DNA from: Maribacter algicola
Lineage (GTDB): Bacteria; Bacteroidota; Bacteroidia; Flavobacteriales; Flavobacteriaceae
NCBI RefSeq assembly: GCF_003933245.1
Contig: NZ_QUSX01000002.1
Span: forward strand, 310,001 to 374,000
Length of the DNA: 64,000 nt
Direction: 5' to 3'
In this document: positions 26,265 to 34,271 of the stretch, piece after piece
Layout: every line of letters starts with the position of its first letter
Position numbering within the stretch: the first letter of the stretch is position 1
The notes under the pieces: model-generated
Database searches by the model: none
Seen by the model: only the letters and a program-made list of their open reading frames with translations
What the model was told of the DNA's origin: nothing
Program-made: the position numbers and the translations under genes

Positions 26265-27851
26265 ATGACAAAAAGACTATTCACGTTCGTCATGTGCCTT
26301 TCCTGTGCCATGCTGACCTTCGCCCAGAAAAAGTATTCCAAAAAACAGATTGAAAAGTTTAAATCGGAGGCCAATGACCTTATCGAAACCGATAAAAAAA
26401 TGGCCCAGGTCATGGTGGACAAGATCTTTAGTTTTGCCGAGCTTGGCTTTCAAGAAGAGGAATCTTCCAAATACCTTACCGGGGTATTGCAGGAAAATGG
26501 GTTTGAAATTGAACATTCCTTGTCCGGCATTCCCACCTCATGGTTCGCGAAATGGAGCAACGGGGAAGGCCCTGTTATCGCTTTGGGCAGCGATGTGGAC
26601 TGTATTCCAAAGGCATCCCAATATCCTGGAGTGGCTTATCACAAACCCATCGTTGAGGGAGCGCCAGGACACGGTGAAGGCCACAATGCCGGAATTCCCT
26701 TGAATATCATGTCGGCCCTGGCCGTAAAGGAAATCATGGAAAAGGAAAATATCGGGGGAACCTTGATTCTTTGGCCAGGTATCGCAGAAGAACTGGTTGC
26801 CGCAAAAGCTTGGTATGTGCGAGATGGTCTTTTTGATGATATCGACATGTGTATTTTTACCCATGTGGGTAATAATCTCGGCGTTTCCTATGGACCTACT
26901 AGAGGTACCGGGCTTATTTCCGTAGAGTATTCCTTTGAAGGTGAGGCAGCACATTCCGCCGGTTCCCCATGGCGCGGAAGAAGTGCACTGGATGCTGCGG
27001 AGTTGATGAACATTGCCTGGAATTATAAGAGGGAACACTTGCATCCCTTGAAAAGATCACATTCCATCTTTACCGATGCGGGTGATCAGCCCAACGTAGT
27101 TCCTTCCAAGGCTGCTATTTGGTTTTATTTTAGAGATATTAAGTACGAAGGTATCATGGAAATGTATGATCTGGCCAATGACATGGCCAAAGGAGCTGCA
27201 TTGATGACGGGTACTACCATGAGCTCTAAAGTACTGGGAACTGCGTGGCCAAGACATTATAACAAGGTCATTGCGGAAACCATGTACGATAATATCAAGC
27301 AAGTGGGACTTCCGCAATGGTCAGAAGCCGACCAAACCTTGGCCAAGGCCGTACAAACAGAGGTTGGTTCCGAAAAAATAGAAGGTTTGCCCCTAGAATT
27401 GGATCCATTAGGACTTCCAGTAGAAGAGCCTGTAAGTGGCGGGTCTGACGATATTGGCGATATTTCGTGGAAAGTACCTACCGTGACCATGCGCTTTCCT
27501 TCCAATATTCCGGGATTGCAGGGACATCATTGGAGCAATGCAATCGCCATGGCTACTCCAATTGCTCACAAGGGTGTAGTTGCCGGGGCTAAGGCGGAAG
27601 CCATGACCATCTTGGATTTTTTAACGAAGCCCGAACTTCTTGAAGGTGCTTGGGATTATTTTAAAAATGTGCAACAAAAGGAAACTACGTATAAGCCTAT
27701 GATTGCTGAAACTGATATGCCTCCGATCTATTTGAACACGGATAAGCAAGGTCAGTTTAGGGATGAATTGCAAAAGTATTATTACGATGAAACCAAATTT
27801 GACAGCTATTTGGAACAATTGGGGGTTGAATATCCCACCCTTAAGGAATAG
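26265..27851 (+). CDS. Secreted M20-type amidohydrolase, AbgB-like
   Basis: A 528-residue metallo-amidohydrolase with a signal peptide (MTKRLFTFVMCLSCAMLTFA). It has the peptidase M20 layout: ALGSDVDCIPKAS, GHGEGHNAGIPLN (metal ligands), WPGIAEE, a lid domain GEAAHSAGSPWRGRSALDA, and a C-terminal metal His in GLQGHHWSN. The closest known family is p-aminobenzoyl-glutamate hydrolase subunit B (AbgB), which cleaves amide-linked glutamate; a secreted version would act on extracellular amides. The ATG at 26265 begins the signal peptide. A hairpin terminator follows. Confidence 0.88.
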   Translation: MTKRLFTFVMCLSCAMLTFAQKKYSKKQIEKFKSEANDLIETDKKMAQVMVDKIFSFAELGFQEEESSKYLTGVLQENGFEIEHSLSGIPTSWFAKWSNGEGPVIALGSDVDCIPKASQYPGVAYHKPIVEGAPGHGEGHNAGIPLNIMSALAVKEIMEKENIGGTLILWPGIAEELVAAKAWYVRDGLFDDIDMCIFTHVGNNLGVSYGPTRGTGLISVEYSFEGEAAHSAGSPWRGRSALDAAELMNIAWNYKREHLHPLKRSHSIFTDAGDQPNVVPSKAAIWFYFRDIKYEGIMEMYDLANDMAKGAALMTGTTMSSKVLGTAWPRHYNKVIAETMYDNIKQVGLPQWSEADQTLAKAVQTEVGSEKIEGLPLELDPLGLPVEEPVSGGSDDIGDISWKVPTVTMRFPSNIPGLQGHHWSNAIAMATPIAHKGVVAGAKAEAMTILDFLTKPELLEGAWDYFKNVQQKETTYKPMIAETDMPPIYLNTDKQGQFRDELQKYYYDETKFDSYLEQLGVEYPTLKE

Positions 27852-27876
27852 AAAATATTAGGAATAATTAGTGAAG

Positions 27877-27905
27877 AACATCGGTCTATAATTTAGACCG
27901 ATGTT
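27877..27905. terminator. Hairpin terminator after the amidohydrolase
   Basis: AACATCGGTCTA (27877-27888) pairs perfectly with TAGACCGATGTT (27894-27905), followed by TTATATTT. Confidence 0.85.
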
Positions 27906-27906
27906 T

Positions 27907-27914
27907 TATATTTG
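27907..27914 (+). promoter_or_regulatory. Possible HxlR gene promoter -7 element
   Basis: TATATTTG matches TAnnTTTG perfectly, 41 bases before the HxlR start, and directly abuts the preceding terminator hairpin. No -33 TTG is seen at the expected place. Confidence 0.4.
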
Positions 27915-27955
27915 GGTCCTATCTAAGAAAAGTTTACTGCTTAATTAAACTAGTT

Positions 27956-28324
27956 TTGAACAATCCATCCGAATATTGCCCCGTAGCTTCTTGTATGGAA
28001 GAAATAGGAAGTAAGTGGAAGCCGATTATACTCTACAGGGTTTCTATGGGAATCAACCGATTCTCAACGCTTCTTAAGAATATTGAAGGTATCAACAAAC
28101 AAATGTTGAGCAAACAGTTAAAGGAATTGGAGAAATCCGAAATCCTGGAACGCAAGATGTTTGCTGAAATCCCACCACGTGTCGAATATTCGATTACGGC
28201 CAAAGGCAAAACTTTGATGCCGGTCGTTCAAGCCATGAAAAAATGGGGACAAAAACCTAACGAGAAACCATCCGGCAAAAAACCCGATACTAAAGGAGAC
28301 CAACAGTTGCCTTTGTTCGGCTAA
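27956..28324 (+). CDS. HxlR family transcriptional regulator
   Basis: A 122-residue winged-helix regulator. Seen: the N-terminal Cys (YCPVASCMEEIGSKWKPII), which often senses redox or electrophiles in this family, the recognition segment GINKQMLSKQLKELEKSEILER, and EYSITAKGKTLMPVVQAM. The start is TTG at 27956; the next ATG (27998) would remove the conserved CPV segment. The last 4 bases overlap the convergent rsmB-like gene. No obvious target gene is adjacent. Confidence 0.87.
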   Translation: MNNPSEYCPVASCMEEIGSKWKPIILYRVSMGINRFSTLLKNIEGINKQMLSKQLKELEKSEILERKMFAEIPPRVEYSITAKGKTLMPVVQAMKKWGQKPNEKPSGKKPDTKGDQQLPLFG

Positions 28325-29541
28325 GCAGTGGGATCTTTTTGCAACAAGGCCATATAAAAGCCGTCAAATCCGCTTTTTGAAGCGTATATTTTCTTATCGG
28401 TAACCATTGAGAATTTACTTCCTTCTTCAGACGCTAAAAAGGACTTTACCTGTTCTACATTTTCTTGAGGCAGGATAGAACAAGTGGCATAAACCAGTTT
28501 CCCACCTGGTTTAACAATCTTACTATAACTTCTAAGGATTTCCTGCTGGGTTTTGGTGATTTTGTCCAAAAAATCCGGCTGTAGTTTCCACTTGGTATCC
28601 GGGTTTCTACGGATAACCCCAAGCCCGGTGCAGGGAGCATCGATAAGAACCCTATCTGCACTATCATATAACTTCTTGTAAACCTTGGAAGAGGTAATCT
28701 CCCTTGGTTCAATATTATGCGCCCCGTTTCTTCGGGCGCGTCTTTTTAGCTCTTTTAGTTTACTTCCATAGATATCCATGGAAATAAGCTGCCCTTTGTT
28801 TTCCATCAATGCGGCCAAATGAAGGGATTTTCCACCAGCACCTGCACAGGTGTCAACCACACGTTGCCCAGGTTGAACATCTAAAAGCTCCGCTACCAAT
28901 TGGGAGGAGGCATCCTGAACCTCAAAAAGTCCGTCCTTAAAACTTTGGGTAACAAATACATTGGCCCGCTCGGGGAGTCTAAGGGCCAGTGGATATCCTT
29001 TAATGGGTTCGGTAACGATACCTTCATCCAAAAGCGATTTGCGAAGCTTTTCCTTAGTGGTTTTTAAGGTGTTCGTTCTTAGAATGACATCGGCAGGTTC
29101 ATTGAGTTTGGCAATCTCCGCGGTCCATAACTTTTCGCCCAAGGCTTTTTCACAAAGGGTATCCATCCAATCTGGAATGGCTTCCCTGTATTTTCTAATT
29201 TTGGATAATTCGTCAAAACGTCCTTTTATGCGTCTTTCCGGGGTGGGTTCCAATTGTTTCCAATCCGGTAGTTTAATTCCGCTCAATACGGCCCACACGG
29301 CCCACATGCGAAATAGATCGGGCCGACTAAAAGGGGCCTTTACTTCAGCAATTTCGGCATATAACCTTTTGTAACGAACCATTTCGTAGGTGGTTTCGGC
29401 GATAAAACCTCTATCACGGGAACCCCAGCGTTTGTCAAACTTTAAGACCTTTTGAACGACCTTGTCCGCATATTCACCTTCATTGAATATCAAGTTCAAA
29501 GCATCTATTACGGCAAACACCAAGTTTCTGTGCAATCTCAT
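28321..29541 (-). CDS. rsmB: RsmB-type 16S rRNA m5C methyltransferase
   Basis: A 406-residue NOP2/Sun-family RNA methyltransferase. It has an N-terminal NusB-like helical part (about 1-130) and an AdoMet-binding domain with VVDTCAGAGGKSLHLAAL (motif I), the two catalytic Cys in DAPCTGLGVIRRNP and VYATCSILPQENVEQV, and a C-terminal FDGFYMALLQK. RsmB methylates C967 of 16S rRNA; substrate is inferred from family. A -7 box TACCTTTG lies 18 bases before the start. It is convergent with the HxlR gene, overlapping its stop by 4 bases. Confidence 0.88.
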   Translation of the reverse strand: MRLHRNLVFAVIDALNLIFNEGEYADKVVQKVLKFDKRWGSRDRGFIAETTYEMVRYKRLYAEIAEVKAPFSRPDLFRMWAVWAVLSGIKLPDWKQLEPTPERRIKGRFDELSKIRKYREAIPDWMDTLCEKALGEKLWTAEIAKLNEPADVILRTNTLKTTKEKLRKSLLDEGIVTEPIKGYPLALRLPERANVFVTQSFKDGLFEVQDASSQLVAELLDVQPGQRVVDTCAGAGGKSLHLAALMENKGQLISMDIYGSKLKELKRRARRNGAHNIEPREITSSKVYKKLYDSADRVLIDAPCTGLGVIRRNPDTKWKLQPDFLDKITKTQQEILRSYSKIVKPGGKLVYATCSILPQENVEQVKSFLASEEGSKFSMVTDKKIYASKSGFDGFYMALLQKDPTA

Positions 29542-29559
29542 TATAAAAAATTAAGGGTG

Positions 29560-29567
29560 CAAAGGTA
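29560..29567 (-). promoter_or_regulatory. rsmB promoter -7 element
   Basis: The minus strand reads TACCTTTG followed by CACCC, a perfect TAnnTTTG match that also carries the CACCC extension seen at L31 and L34. It directly abuts the -33 TTG of the divergent promoter. Confidence 0.55.
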
Positions 29568-29597
29568 TTGTTTTAGAGTGGATTCCATTTATTTTTG
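29568..29597 (+). promoter_or_regulatory. Promoter of the YCF48-like lipoprotein gene
   Basis: TTG (29568-29570), 19 bases, then TATTTTTG (29590-29597): an exact Bacteroidota-type promoter. The start of transcription should fall near 29604, which rules out the in-frame TTG at 29595 as a translation start and supports the ATG at 29613. Confidence 0.7.
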
Positions 29598-29612
29598 AGA
29601 AACTTTGTACCA

Positions 29613-30650
29613 ATGCGCCTTTTCACTGTTCTATTTTTCTTATGCTGTATTTCCATTTCATGCAGTGACCAGATCAAACCCCAATTGTTTACAAGTGTTG
29701 CCGTAGAGGATGTCTTTGAAGATTCGGTCAGTATTCGGGCCATCGAATTTTTAGATTCGAATACCTTGGCCTTTGCAGGAAGTGGGGGAATTTACGGAAC
29801 TGTAGATGTTCCCTCTGGAAAAGTACGGACGAATATCATGAAGTATGACAGCCTAATCCCTTCCTTTAGGGCCGTAGCGCATACGAATTCCGATTTTTTC
29901 ATGCTTTCCATAGGAAGTCCGGCTCTTCTATATAAAACAGGTGAACGTGGTAAAATGGAATTGGTATACACTGAAGTTGGCGAAAGTGTATTTTATGATG
30001 CCATGATGTTTTGGAACGATTTGGAAGGTTTGGCCGTGGGGGATACCGTTGACGGGTGTTTGAGTATCATTATAACAAGGGATGGCGGACAAACCTGGAA
30101 GAAGATATCATGTGACCAACTTCCTAAGGGGCAGGAAGGAGAAGGTGCCTTTGCTGCGAGCAATACCAACATTGAAATAATGGGGGATCGGGCTTGGATA
30201 GCCACAACTACCGGCAAAATCTATCATTCGACGGATAAGGGCAAAACATGGGAAATTATTACTACCCCAATGGAGAATGACTTAGACACACAAGGTATTT
30301 ATTCCATTGATTTTTATGACCAAGATTTGGGGATTGCCATAGGAGGTGATTATACCCGGCCCGAAGTAAATCGGGGAAATAAAATGAAAACTTTGGATGG
30401 TGGGGTCACTTGGAGCCTAATAGCGGATGGTCAAGATCCAGGGTATAAAAGTTGTATCCAATTTGTTCCAAATTCAAATGGAAAGGGTATTGTGGCCATT
30501 GGATTTACCGGGATTTCCTACTCGTCTGACAGTGGTGACCATTGGCAGCGACTAAGTGATGAGGGGTTTTATACTTTTCGTTTTTTTAATGATAGTATTG
30601 CCTTCGCTGCGGGCAAAAATCGTATTGCCAAACTAACTTTTAGGAACTAA
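29613..30650 (+). CDS. YCF48/BNR-type beta-propeller lipoprotein
   Basis: A 345-residue exported lipoprotein (signal MRLFTVLFFLCCISISC). The mature part is a propeller of about six or seven blades with Asp-box-like repeats: TRDGGQTWKKI, STDKGKTWEII, TLDGGVTWSLI and SSDSGDHWQRL. Such proteins (YCF48/HCF136-like) are often labelled oxidoreductase in flavobacteria without evidence; they are better seen as assembly or binding propellers. It is a single gene with its own promoter and terminator. Confidence 0.82.
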   Translation: MRLFTVLFFLCCISISCSDQIKPQLFTSVAVEDVFEDSVSIRAIEFLDSNTLAFAGSGGIYGTVDVPSGKVRTNIMKYDSLIPSFRAVAHTNSDFFMLSIGSPALLYKTGERGKMELVYTEVGESVFYDAMMFWNDLEGLAVGDTVDGCLSIIITRDGGQTWKKISCDQLPKGQEGEGAFAASNTNIEIMGDRAWIATTTGKIYHSTDKGKTWEIITTPMENDLDTQGIYSIDFYDQDLGIAIGGDYTRPEVNRGNKMKTLDGGVTWSLIADGQDPGYKSCIQFVPNSNGKGIVAIGFTGISYSSDSGDHWQRLSDEGFYTFRFFNDSIAFAAGKNRIAKLTFRN

Positions 30651-30676
30651 AAAAAGGAGCTATTTAGCTCCTTTTT
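30651..30676. terminator. Bidirectional hairpin terminator
   Basis: AAAAAGGAGCT and AGCTCCTTTTT pair around ATTT. It sits between the ends of the convergent propeller gene and the ECF operon and serves both. Confidence 0.88.
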
Positions 30677-30698
30677 AAGTTCATCTTTAAGTCCACCA

Positions 30699-31133
30699 TT
30701 AGCGACCTCCCTTATTTTGACGGTATTGCTTGATCAACTGCCGTTTAAAGTCCTCTTCGGAGCGCATTAATAACAAGGTCTTTTTTGCAGAAATTACCTT
30801 ACTGATCTTATTTAGGAAATTCTTTTCCAGTTCTTCTTCCTCTTCCTCTATTTTAAGATAGGACGACAATAAATTTTGGGCCTCTTCCTCGTTTAGACTT
30901 CCTACGTCCTTTAGTTTGCTTTTGATTTCTACCCATTGTTTATGGCGTAGTTCATGTCTTTCTTTCTCATACTCATTGTAAACGGGCCAGAAATCCTGTG
31001 CCTCTTGGCTGGAAAGTTCCAAGTGTTCCGTTAAGTAGGCTACCTTAAGAGCCTTAATCTTTTCCCTCGATTTGTCTTGGGCAAAAGTTGCGGTCGTAAA
31101 CAATATCAATACGGCTATGAGTAGTCTATTCAT
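30699..31133 (-). CDS. Small exported protein, ECF sigma-associated (Spy/LTxxQ-like)
   Basis: A 144-residue protein with a signal peptide (MNRLLIAVLILFTTATFAQ) and an all-helical, highly charged mature part (ELSSQEAQDFWPVYNEYEKE, KIEEEEEELEK). It resembles Spy/CpxP-type periplasmic helical proteins, and flavobacterial homologues are labelled 'sensor of ECF-type sigma factor'. It is the third gene of the ECF operon, overlapping the second by 8 bases. A stress-sensing or chaperone role in the periplasm is an inference. Confidence 0.78.
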   Translation of the reverse strand: MNRLLIAVLILFTTATFAQDKSREKIKALKVAYLTEHLELSSQEAQDFWPVYNEYEKERHELRHKQWVEIKSKLKDVGSLNEEEAQNLLSSYLKIEEEEEELEKNFLNKISKVISAKKTLLLMRSEEDFKRQLIKQYRQNKGGR

Positions 31134-31647
31134 TGTTTTTTAAATTTAATTCTTCAAAATCCTCTACGTTTTCATTGAGATAATCCAAAAGGTTATCCTC
31201 TGTCAATTGCGGTTGTACAAAGTCATTAATTTCATAAGTGTCAACAGGGAGTACTTCAGCAATTTCATCACTTGATAGACCTAGTTCGGTATCTTCAAAA
31301 TAGGCTTCAATTTCAGAATTGGCCAAATCCGTAAAACTCAAGGTGTCGTCATTGTTCCAATTAATGCCAACGGCTAAAACCAAAAGGGCTGCAATGGCGG
31401 CGGCGATAGCCAAAAACTTCTTATAGGAATACAGTGGGATAACTTTGGGCGACGATTTCTCCTGTTCTATAATGGCCGTCAATTGTGCCTGCAATTGCTC
31501 AAAATAAGATTCAGGAACACTGAAACCATCGTTTTTAGGAATACCTGAGTCCTCTTTAAAGATCCTGTCTTTAAGTTTATCCTCAAAGCTATTAAAATAG
31601 CCTTTGGGGATATTGAACGAATTTTTATCTGTATTCTTACTTTTCAT
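31126..31647 (-). CDS. Single-span membrane protein, probable anti-sigma factor
   Basis: A 173-residue protein with an N-terminal cytoplasmic part of about 95 residues (two GYFNSFEDKL / ESYFEQLQAQL helix repeats), one membrane span (KFLAIAAAIAALLVLAVGI) and an acidic C-terminus. It follows the sigma gene by 33 bases, the usual place of an anti-sigma factor. No zinc-binding ZAS motif is seen, so it would be a non-ZAS type. The assignment rests on position and topology. Confidence 0.72.
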   Translation of the reverse strand: MKSKNTDKNSFNIPKGYFNSFEDKLKDRIFKEDSGIPKNDGFSVPESYFEQLQAQLTAIIEQEKSSPKVIPLYSYKKFLAIAAAIAALLVLAVGINWNNDDTLSFTDLANSEIEAYFEDTELGLSSDEIAEVLPVDTYEINDFVQPQLTEDNLLDYLNENVEDFEELNLKNNE

Positions 31648-31680
31648 CGTATTACTATGACTCCCAATTGTTTAAATGGT

Positions 31681-32223
31681 TTAATCTTCTTTGAGAAAAC
31701 TTTCAATCTTTTTTACCGCCAAATGGTACGAAGCTTTTAATCCGCCTACCGATGTATCCAAGATTTCCGATATTTCAGCATACTTTAGTTCTTCAAAATA
31801 CTTCATATTGAAAATCAGTTTTTGTTTTTCCGGTAGGGTAGCAATGGCCCTTTGTAGCTTTAACTGAATTTCATCCCCTTCAAAATATACATCGGCCTGC
31901 AAATTTTGTACCATGCGTTCTTGATATTCCCCATCCGAAACTCCCAGTTTGAGACTTTTTTGTTTTAAAAAACTAAGGGCTTCATTGGTGGCTATTCTAT
32001 ACATCCAGGAAAACAGCTTACTCTCGCCTTTAAATCCCTCAATATTGCGATACACTTTAATGAAGGTATTTTGCAATACATCGTCAGCATCATCATGGTT
32101 CAAGACAATTCTTCGGATGTGCCAATATAGCCGTTCCTTGTAGTTGCTTACAAGCGTTTCAAAGGCGGTGGACTGCGTCTCCTTTGCCTTTAATTCCTTT
32201 ATTAAGGTTTCTTCTGCAATCAA
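31681..32223 (-). CDS. ECF-type RNA polymerase sigma factor
   Basis: A 180-residue sigma-70 family factor. Region 2 is visible as DDADDVLQNTFIKVYRNIE and WMYRIATNEALSFLKQK (about residues 45-95), and region 4 as ATLPEKQKLIFNMKYFEE plus YAEISEILDTSVGGLKASYH (about 130-170). The start is TTG at 32223: in-frame TAG codons lie upstream and no ATG precedes the conserved core. The region between it and the upstream ABC gene carries two heptanucleotide repeat tracts, which therefore lie in its leader or promoter. Confidence 0.9.
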   Translation of the reverse strand: MIAEETLIKELKAKETQSTAFETLVSNYKERLYWHIRRIVLNHDDADDVLQNTFIKVYRNIEGFKGESKLFSWMYRIATNEALSFLKQKSLKLGVSDGEYQERMVQNLQADVYFEGDEIQLKLQRAIATLPEKQKLIFNMKYFEELKYAEISEILDTSVGGLKASYHLAVKKIESFLKED

Positions 32224-32278
32224 CCGAATTTGTTTTGTTTGGTAATTGGACTACTAATTTATGAAAAGGTTTAGTTTG

Positions 32279-32313
32279 TTAGGAGTTAGGAGTTAGGAGT
32301 TAGGAGTTAGGGG
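32279..32313. repeat. Tandem heptanucleotide repeat TTAGGAG
   Basis: Four exact TTAGGAG units followed by one TTAGGGG unit, 56 bases upstream of the ECF sigma start codon. A degenerate AGTGAAAAATG-like stretch (32340-32379) separates it from the second tract. Confidence 0.9.
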
Positions 32314-32390
32314 TTAAGTGAAATAGTGAGATGGTGTTTAAGTGAAAAATGAAAAGTGAAAATTGAGAAATGAAAAATGTAGATTTTATC

Positions 32391-32446
32391 AACAACCAAC
32401 AACCAACAACCAACAACCAACAACCAACAACCAACAACCAACAACC
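32391..32446. repeat. Tandem heptanucleotide repeat AACAACC, eight units
   Basis: Eight exact AACAACC units end one base before the stop codon of the ABC transporter gene (minus strand: stop, one base, then GGTTGTT repeated). Unit length seven in both tracts suggests slipped-strand expansion. Confidence 0.95.
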
Positions 32447-32447
32447 A

Positions 32448-34271
32448 TTAACCCAGCGACTGCATTTCGACCAACTTATTGTACGTCCCCTTTTTGCTTA
32501 AAAGTTGCTCATGGGTACCTTGCTCCACGATTTCTCCTTTGTTCAATACTACAATAGTGTTAGCGTTCTGGATGGTGGAAAGTCGGTGTGCAATTACGAT
32601 GGAAGTTCTGTTCTTCATCATTTTTTCCAAAGCGTCCTGCACCAAGCGTTCGCTCTCGGTATCCAAGGCGGATGTTGCCTCGTCCAAAATCATAATGGGC
32701 GGATTCTTCAATACGGCCCTAGCGATGGAAAGGCGTTGCTTTTGTCCTCCACTCAATTTGTTACCACTGTCCCCAATGTTTGTTTCGTATCCTTGGGGCA
32801 GTTCCATTATAAAATCGTGGGCATTGGCTATTTTTGCGGCTTCAGCAATTTCTTCGTCCGATGCATTTTCTTTTCCCAAGCCAATGTTGTTTTTCACCGT
32901 GTCATTGAATAATATGGAGTCTTGTGTAACGAGTCCCATCAACCCTCTCAATGATTTTTTGGAAAGGTCTTTTATGTTGATGCCATCAATGTTAATATCC
33001 CCTTCGTTTACGTCATAAAACCTGGTCACTAAATTGGCAATGGTACTTTTCCCACTACCGGATTGTCCCACTAGGGCAACCGTGGAACCTTTGGGTACGG
33101 TAAGGTCAAAGTTCTTCAATATATATTCGTCTTCATATTTGAAGGATATATTTTTTAGATTGATTTCTTGATTAAAATCGGTCTTAACAACCGGGGTTTC
33201 TATTTCAGAAATTGGATTTTCAGTTTCCAATATTTCCAAGACACGCTCTGCGGCGGCATTTCCTTTTTTGACGCCGTAGGAAGCTTTGCTGATAGCCTTT
33301 GCGGGAGTAAGAATATTGTAGGCCAAACCCATATATGCAATAAAGGAGGAGGCATCCAAAGTCTTGTCTATCAATACCATTTTACCCCCAAACCAAAGTA
33401 GTACGCCAATAACCAAAATACCCAGAAACTCACCGGTTGGGGAAGCTAAATTTTGTCGATTTAGTAAGGAATTACTAAAGTTGAAAAAACGTTGGGTTGA
33501 ACTGGAAAAAGTTTTATAGAACCTGGATTCCGAGTTAAACGCCTTAATCACTCGCAATCCTCCCAAGGTTTCTTCGATTATTGACAAAAACTCCCCTTGC
33601 TCCCGCTGTACGTTATCCGATTGTCGTTTTAAGGATTTACCAATTTTAGAAATGATCATACCTGCAATCGGAATGAAAATAAACACGAACAGGGTAAGTT
33701 TAAAGCTAATACCGAACATAATCAGGATGGTAAAAAGAATCGTAAGTGGTTCACGTACGATCAACTCCAAAATGGATAGGAAGGAATGCTGAATTTCCAA
33801 AACATCCGAAGTTATCCTTGCAATGACATCACCTTTTCTTTTTTCGGAATAATAGGAGATAGGTAGTTCCACCACTTTTTCGTACATCCTATTTCTAATA
33901 TCCTTCAAAACACCATTTCTCAAGAAGGTAATAAAGAACATCGCCAAGTAATTAAAAAGATTCTTGAAAAGAAAAAGAATCAATACCAGCCCAATTACCA
34001 GTACCAAACCCTTCATTTCATCATCCCCGGAATAGGCGGTTACTCTATAATTGATATATTCCTGGAGGTAATCCTTTAAATGACCTAAATCCTCATATTT
34101 AGGCGCTTCAAAGACTTGTTTGGTCTTATCGAAAAGAACATCCAACATGGGAATCAACGCCGCAAAGGAAAGGGCACTGAAGAGGGCATATAGTACGTTG
34201 AAAAAAATATTCAGATATCCGTATTTGCGATATGGTTTCGCAAAGCGAAGAATCTTTTTGAAATAATCCAT
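32448..34271 (-). CDS. ABC exporter, fused permease and ATPase (MsbA-like)
   Basis: A 607-residue half-transporter. Residues 1-330 hold six membrane spans; residues 360-600 are the nucleotide-binding domain with Walker A GQSGSGKST, Q-loop LVTQDSILF, signature LSGGQKQRLSIA, Walker B IMILDEATSAL and the H-loop VIAHRLST. It works as a dimer in the inner membrane. Similarity to MsbA-type exporters suggests lipid or lipid-linked glycan export, but the substrate is unknown. Its start overlaps the stop of the phosphohexomutase by one base (TAATG), so they are co-translated. Confidence 0.9.
   Translation of the reverse strand: MDYFKKILRFAKPYRKYGYLNIFFNVLYALFSALSFAALIPMLDVLFDKTKQVFEAPKYEDLGHLKDYLQEYINYRVTAYSGDDEMKGLVLVIGLVLILFLFKNLFNYLAMFFITFLRNGVLKDIRNRMYEKVVELPISYYSEKRKGDVIARITSDVLEIQHSFLSILELIVREPLTILFTILIMFGISFKLTLFVFIFIPIAGMIISKIGKSLKRQSDNVQREQGEFLSIIEETLGGLRVIKAFNSESRFYKTFSSSTQRFFNFSNSLLNRQNLASPTGEFLGILVIGVLLWFGGKMVLIDKTLDASSFIAYMGLAYNILTPAKAISKASYGVKKGNAAAERVLEILETENPISEIETPVVKTDFNQEINLKNISFKYEDEYILKNFDLTVPKGSTVALVGQSGSGKSTIANLVTRFYDVNEGDINIDGINIKDLSKKSLRGLMGLVTQDSILFNDTVKNNIGLGKENASDEEIAEAAKIANAHDFIMELPQGYETNIGDSGNKLSGGQKQRLSIARAVLKNPPIMILDEATSALDTESERLVQDALEKMMKNRTSIVIAHRLSTIQNANTIVVLNKGEIVEQGTHEQLLSKKGTYNKLVEMQSLG

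Noticed and set aside
29595..29612. TTG start for the YCF48-like lipoprotein
   Set aside because: It falls inside the -7 promoter box; the ATG at 29613 opens the lipoprotein signal.
32391..32446. CRISPR-like repeat array
   Set aside because: The units are 7 bases, directly tandem and without spacers; it is a microsatellite.
32479..33018. 179-codon plus-strand frame inside the ABC exporter gene
   Set aside because: Antisense to the conserved ATP-binding domain; no recognisable protein.
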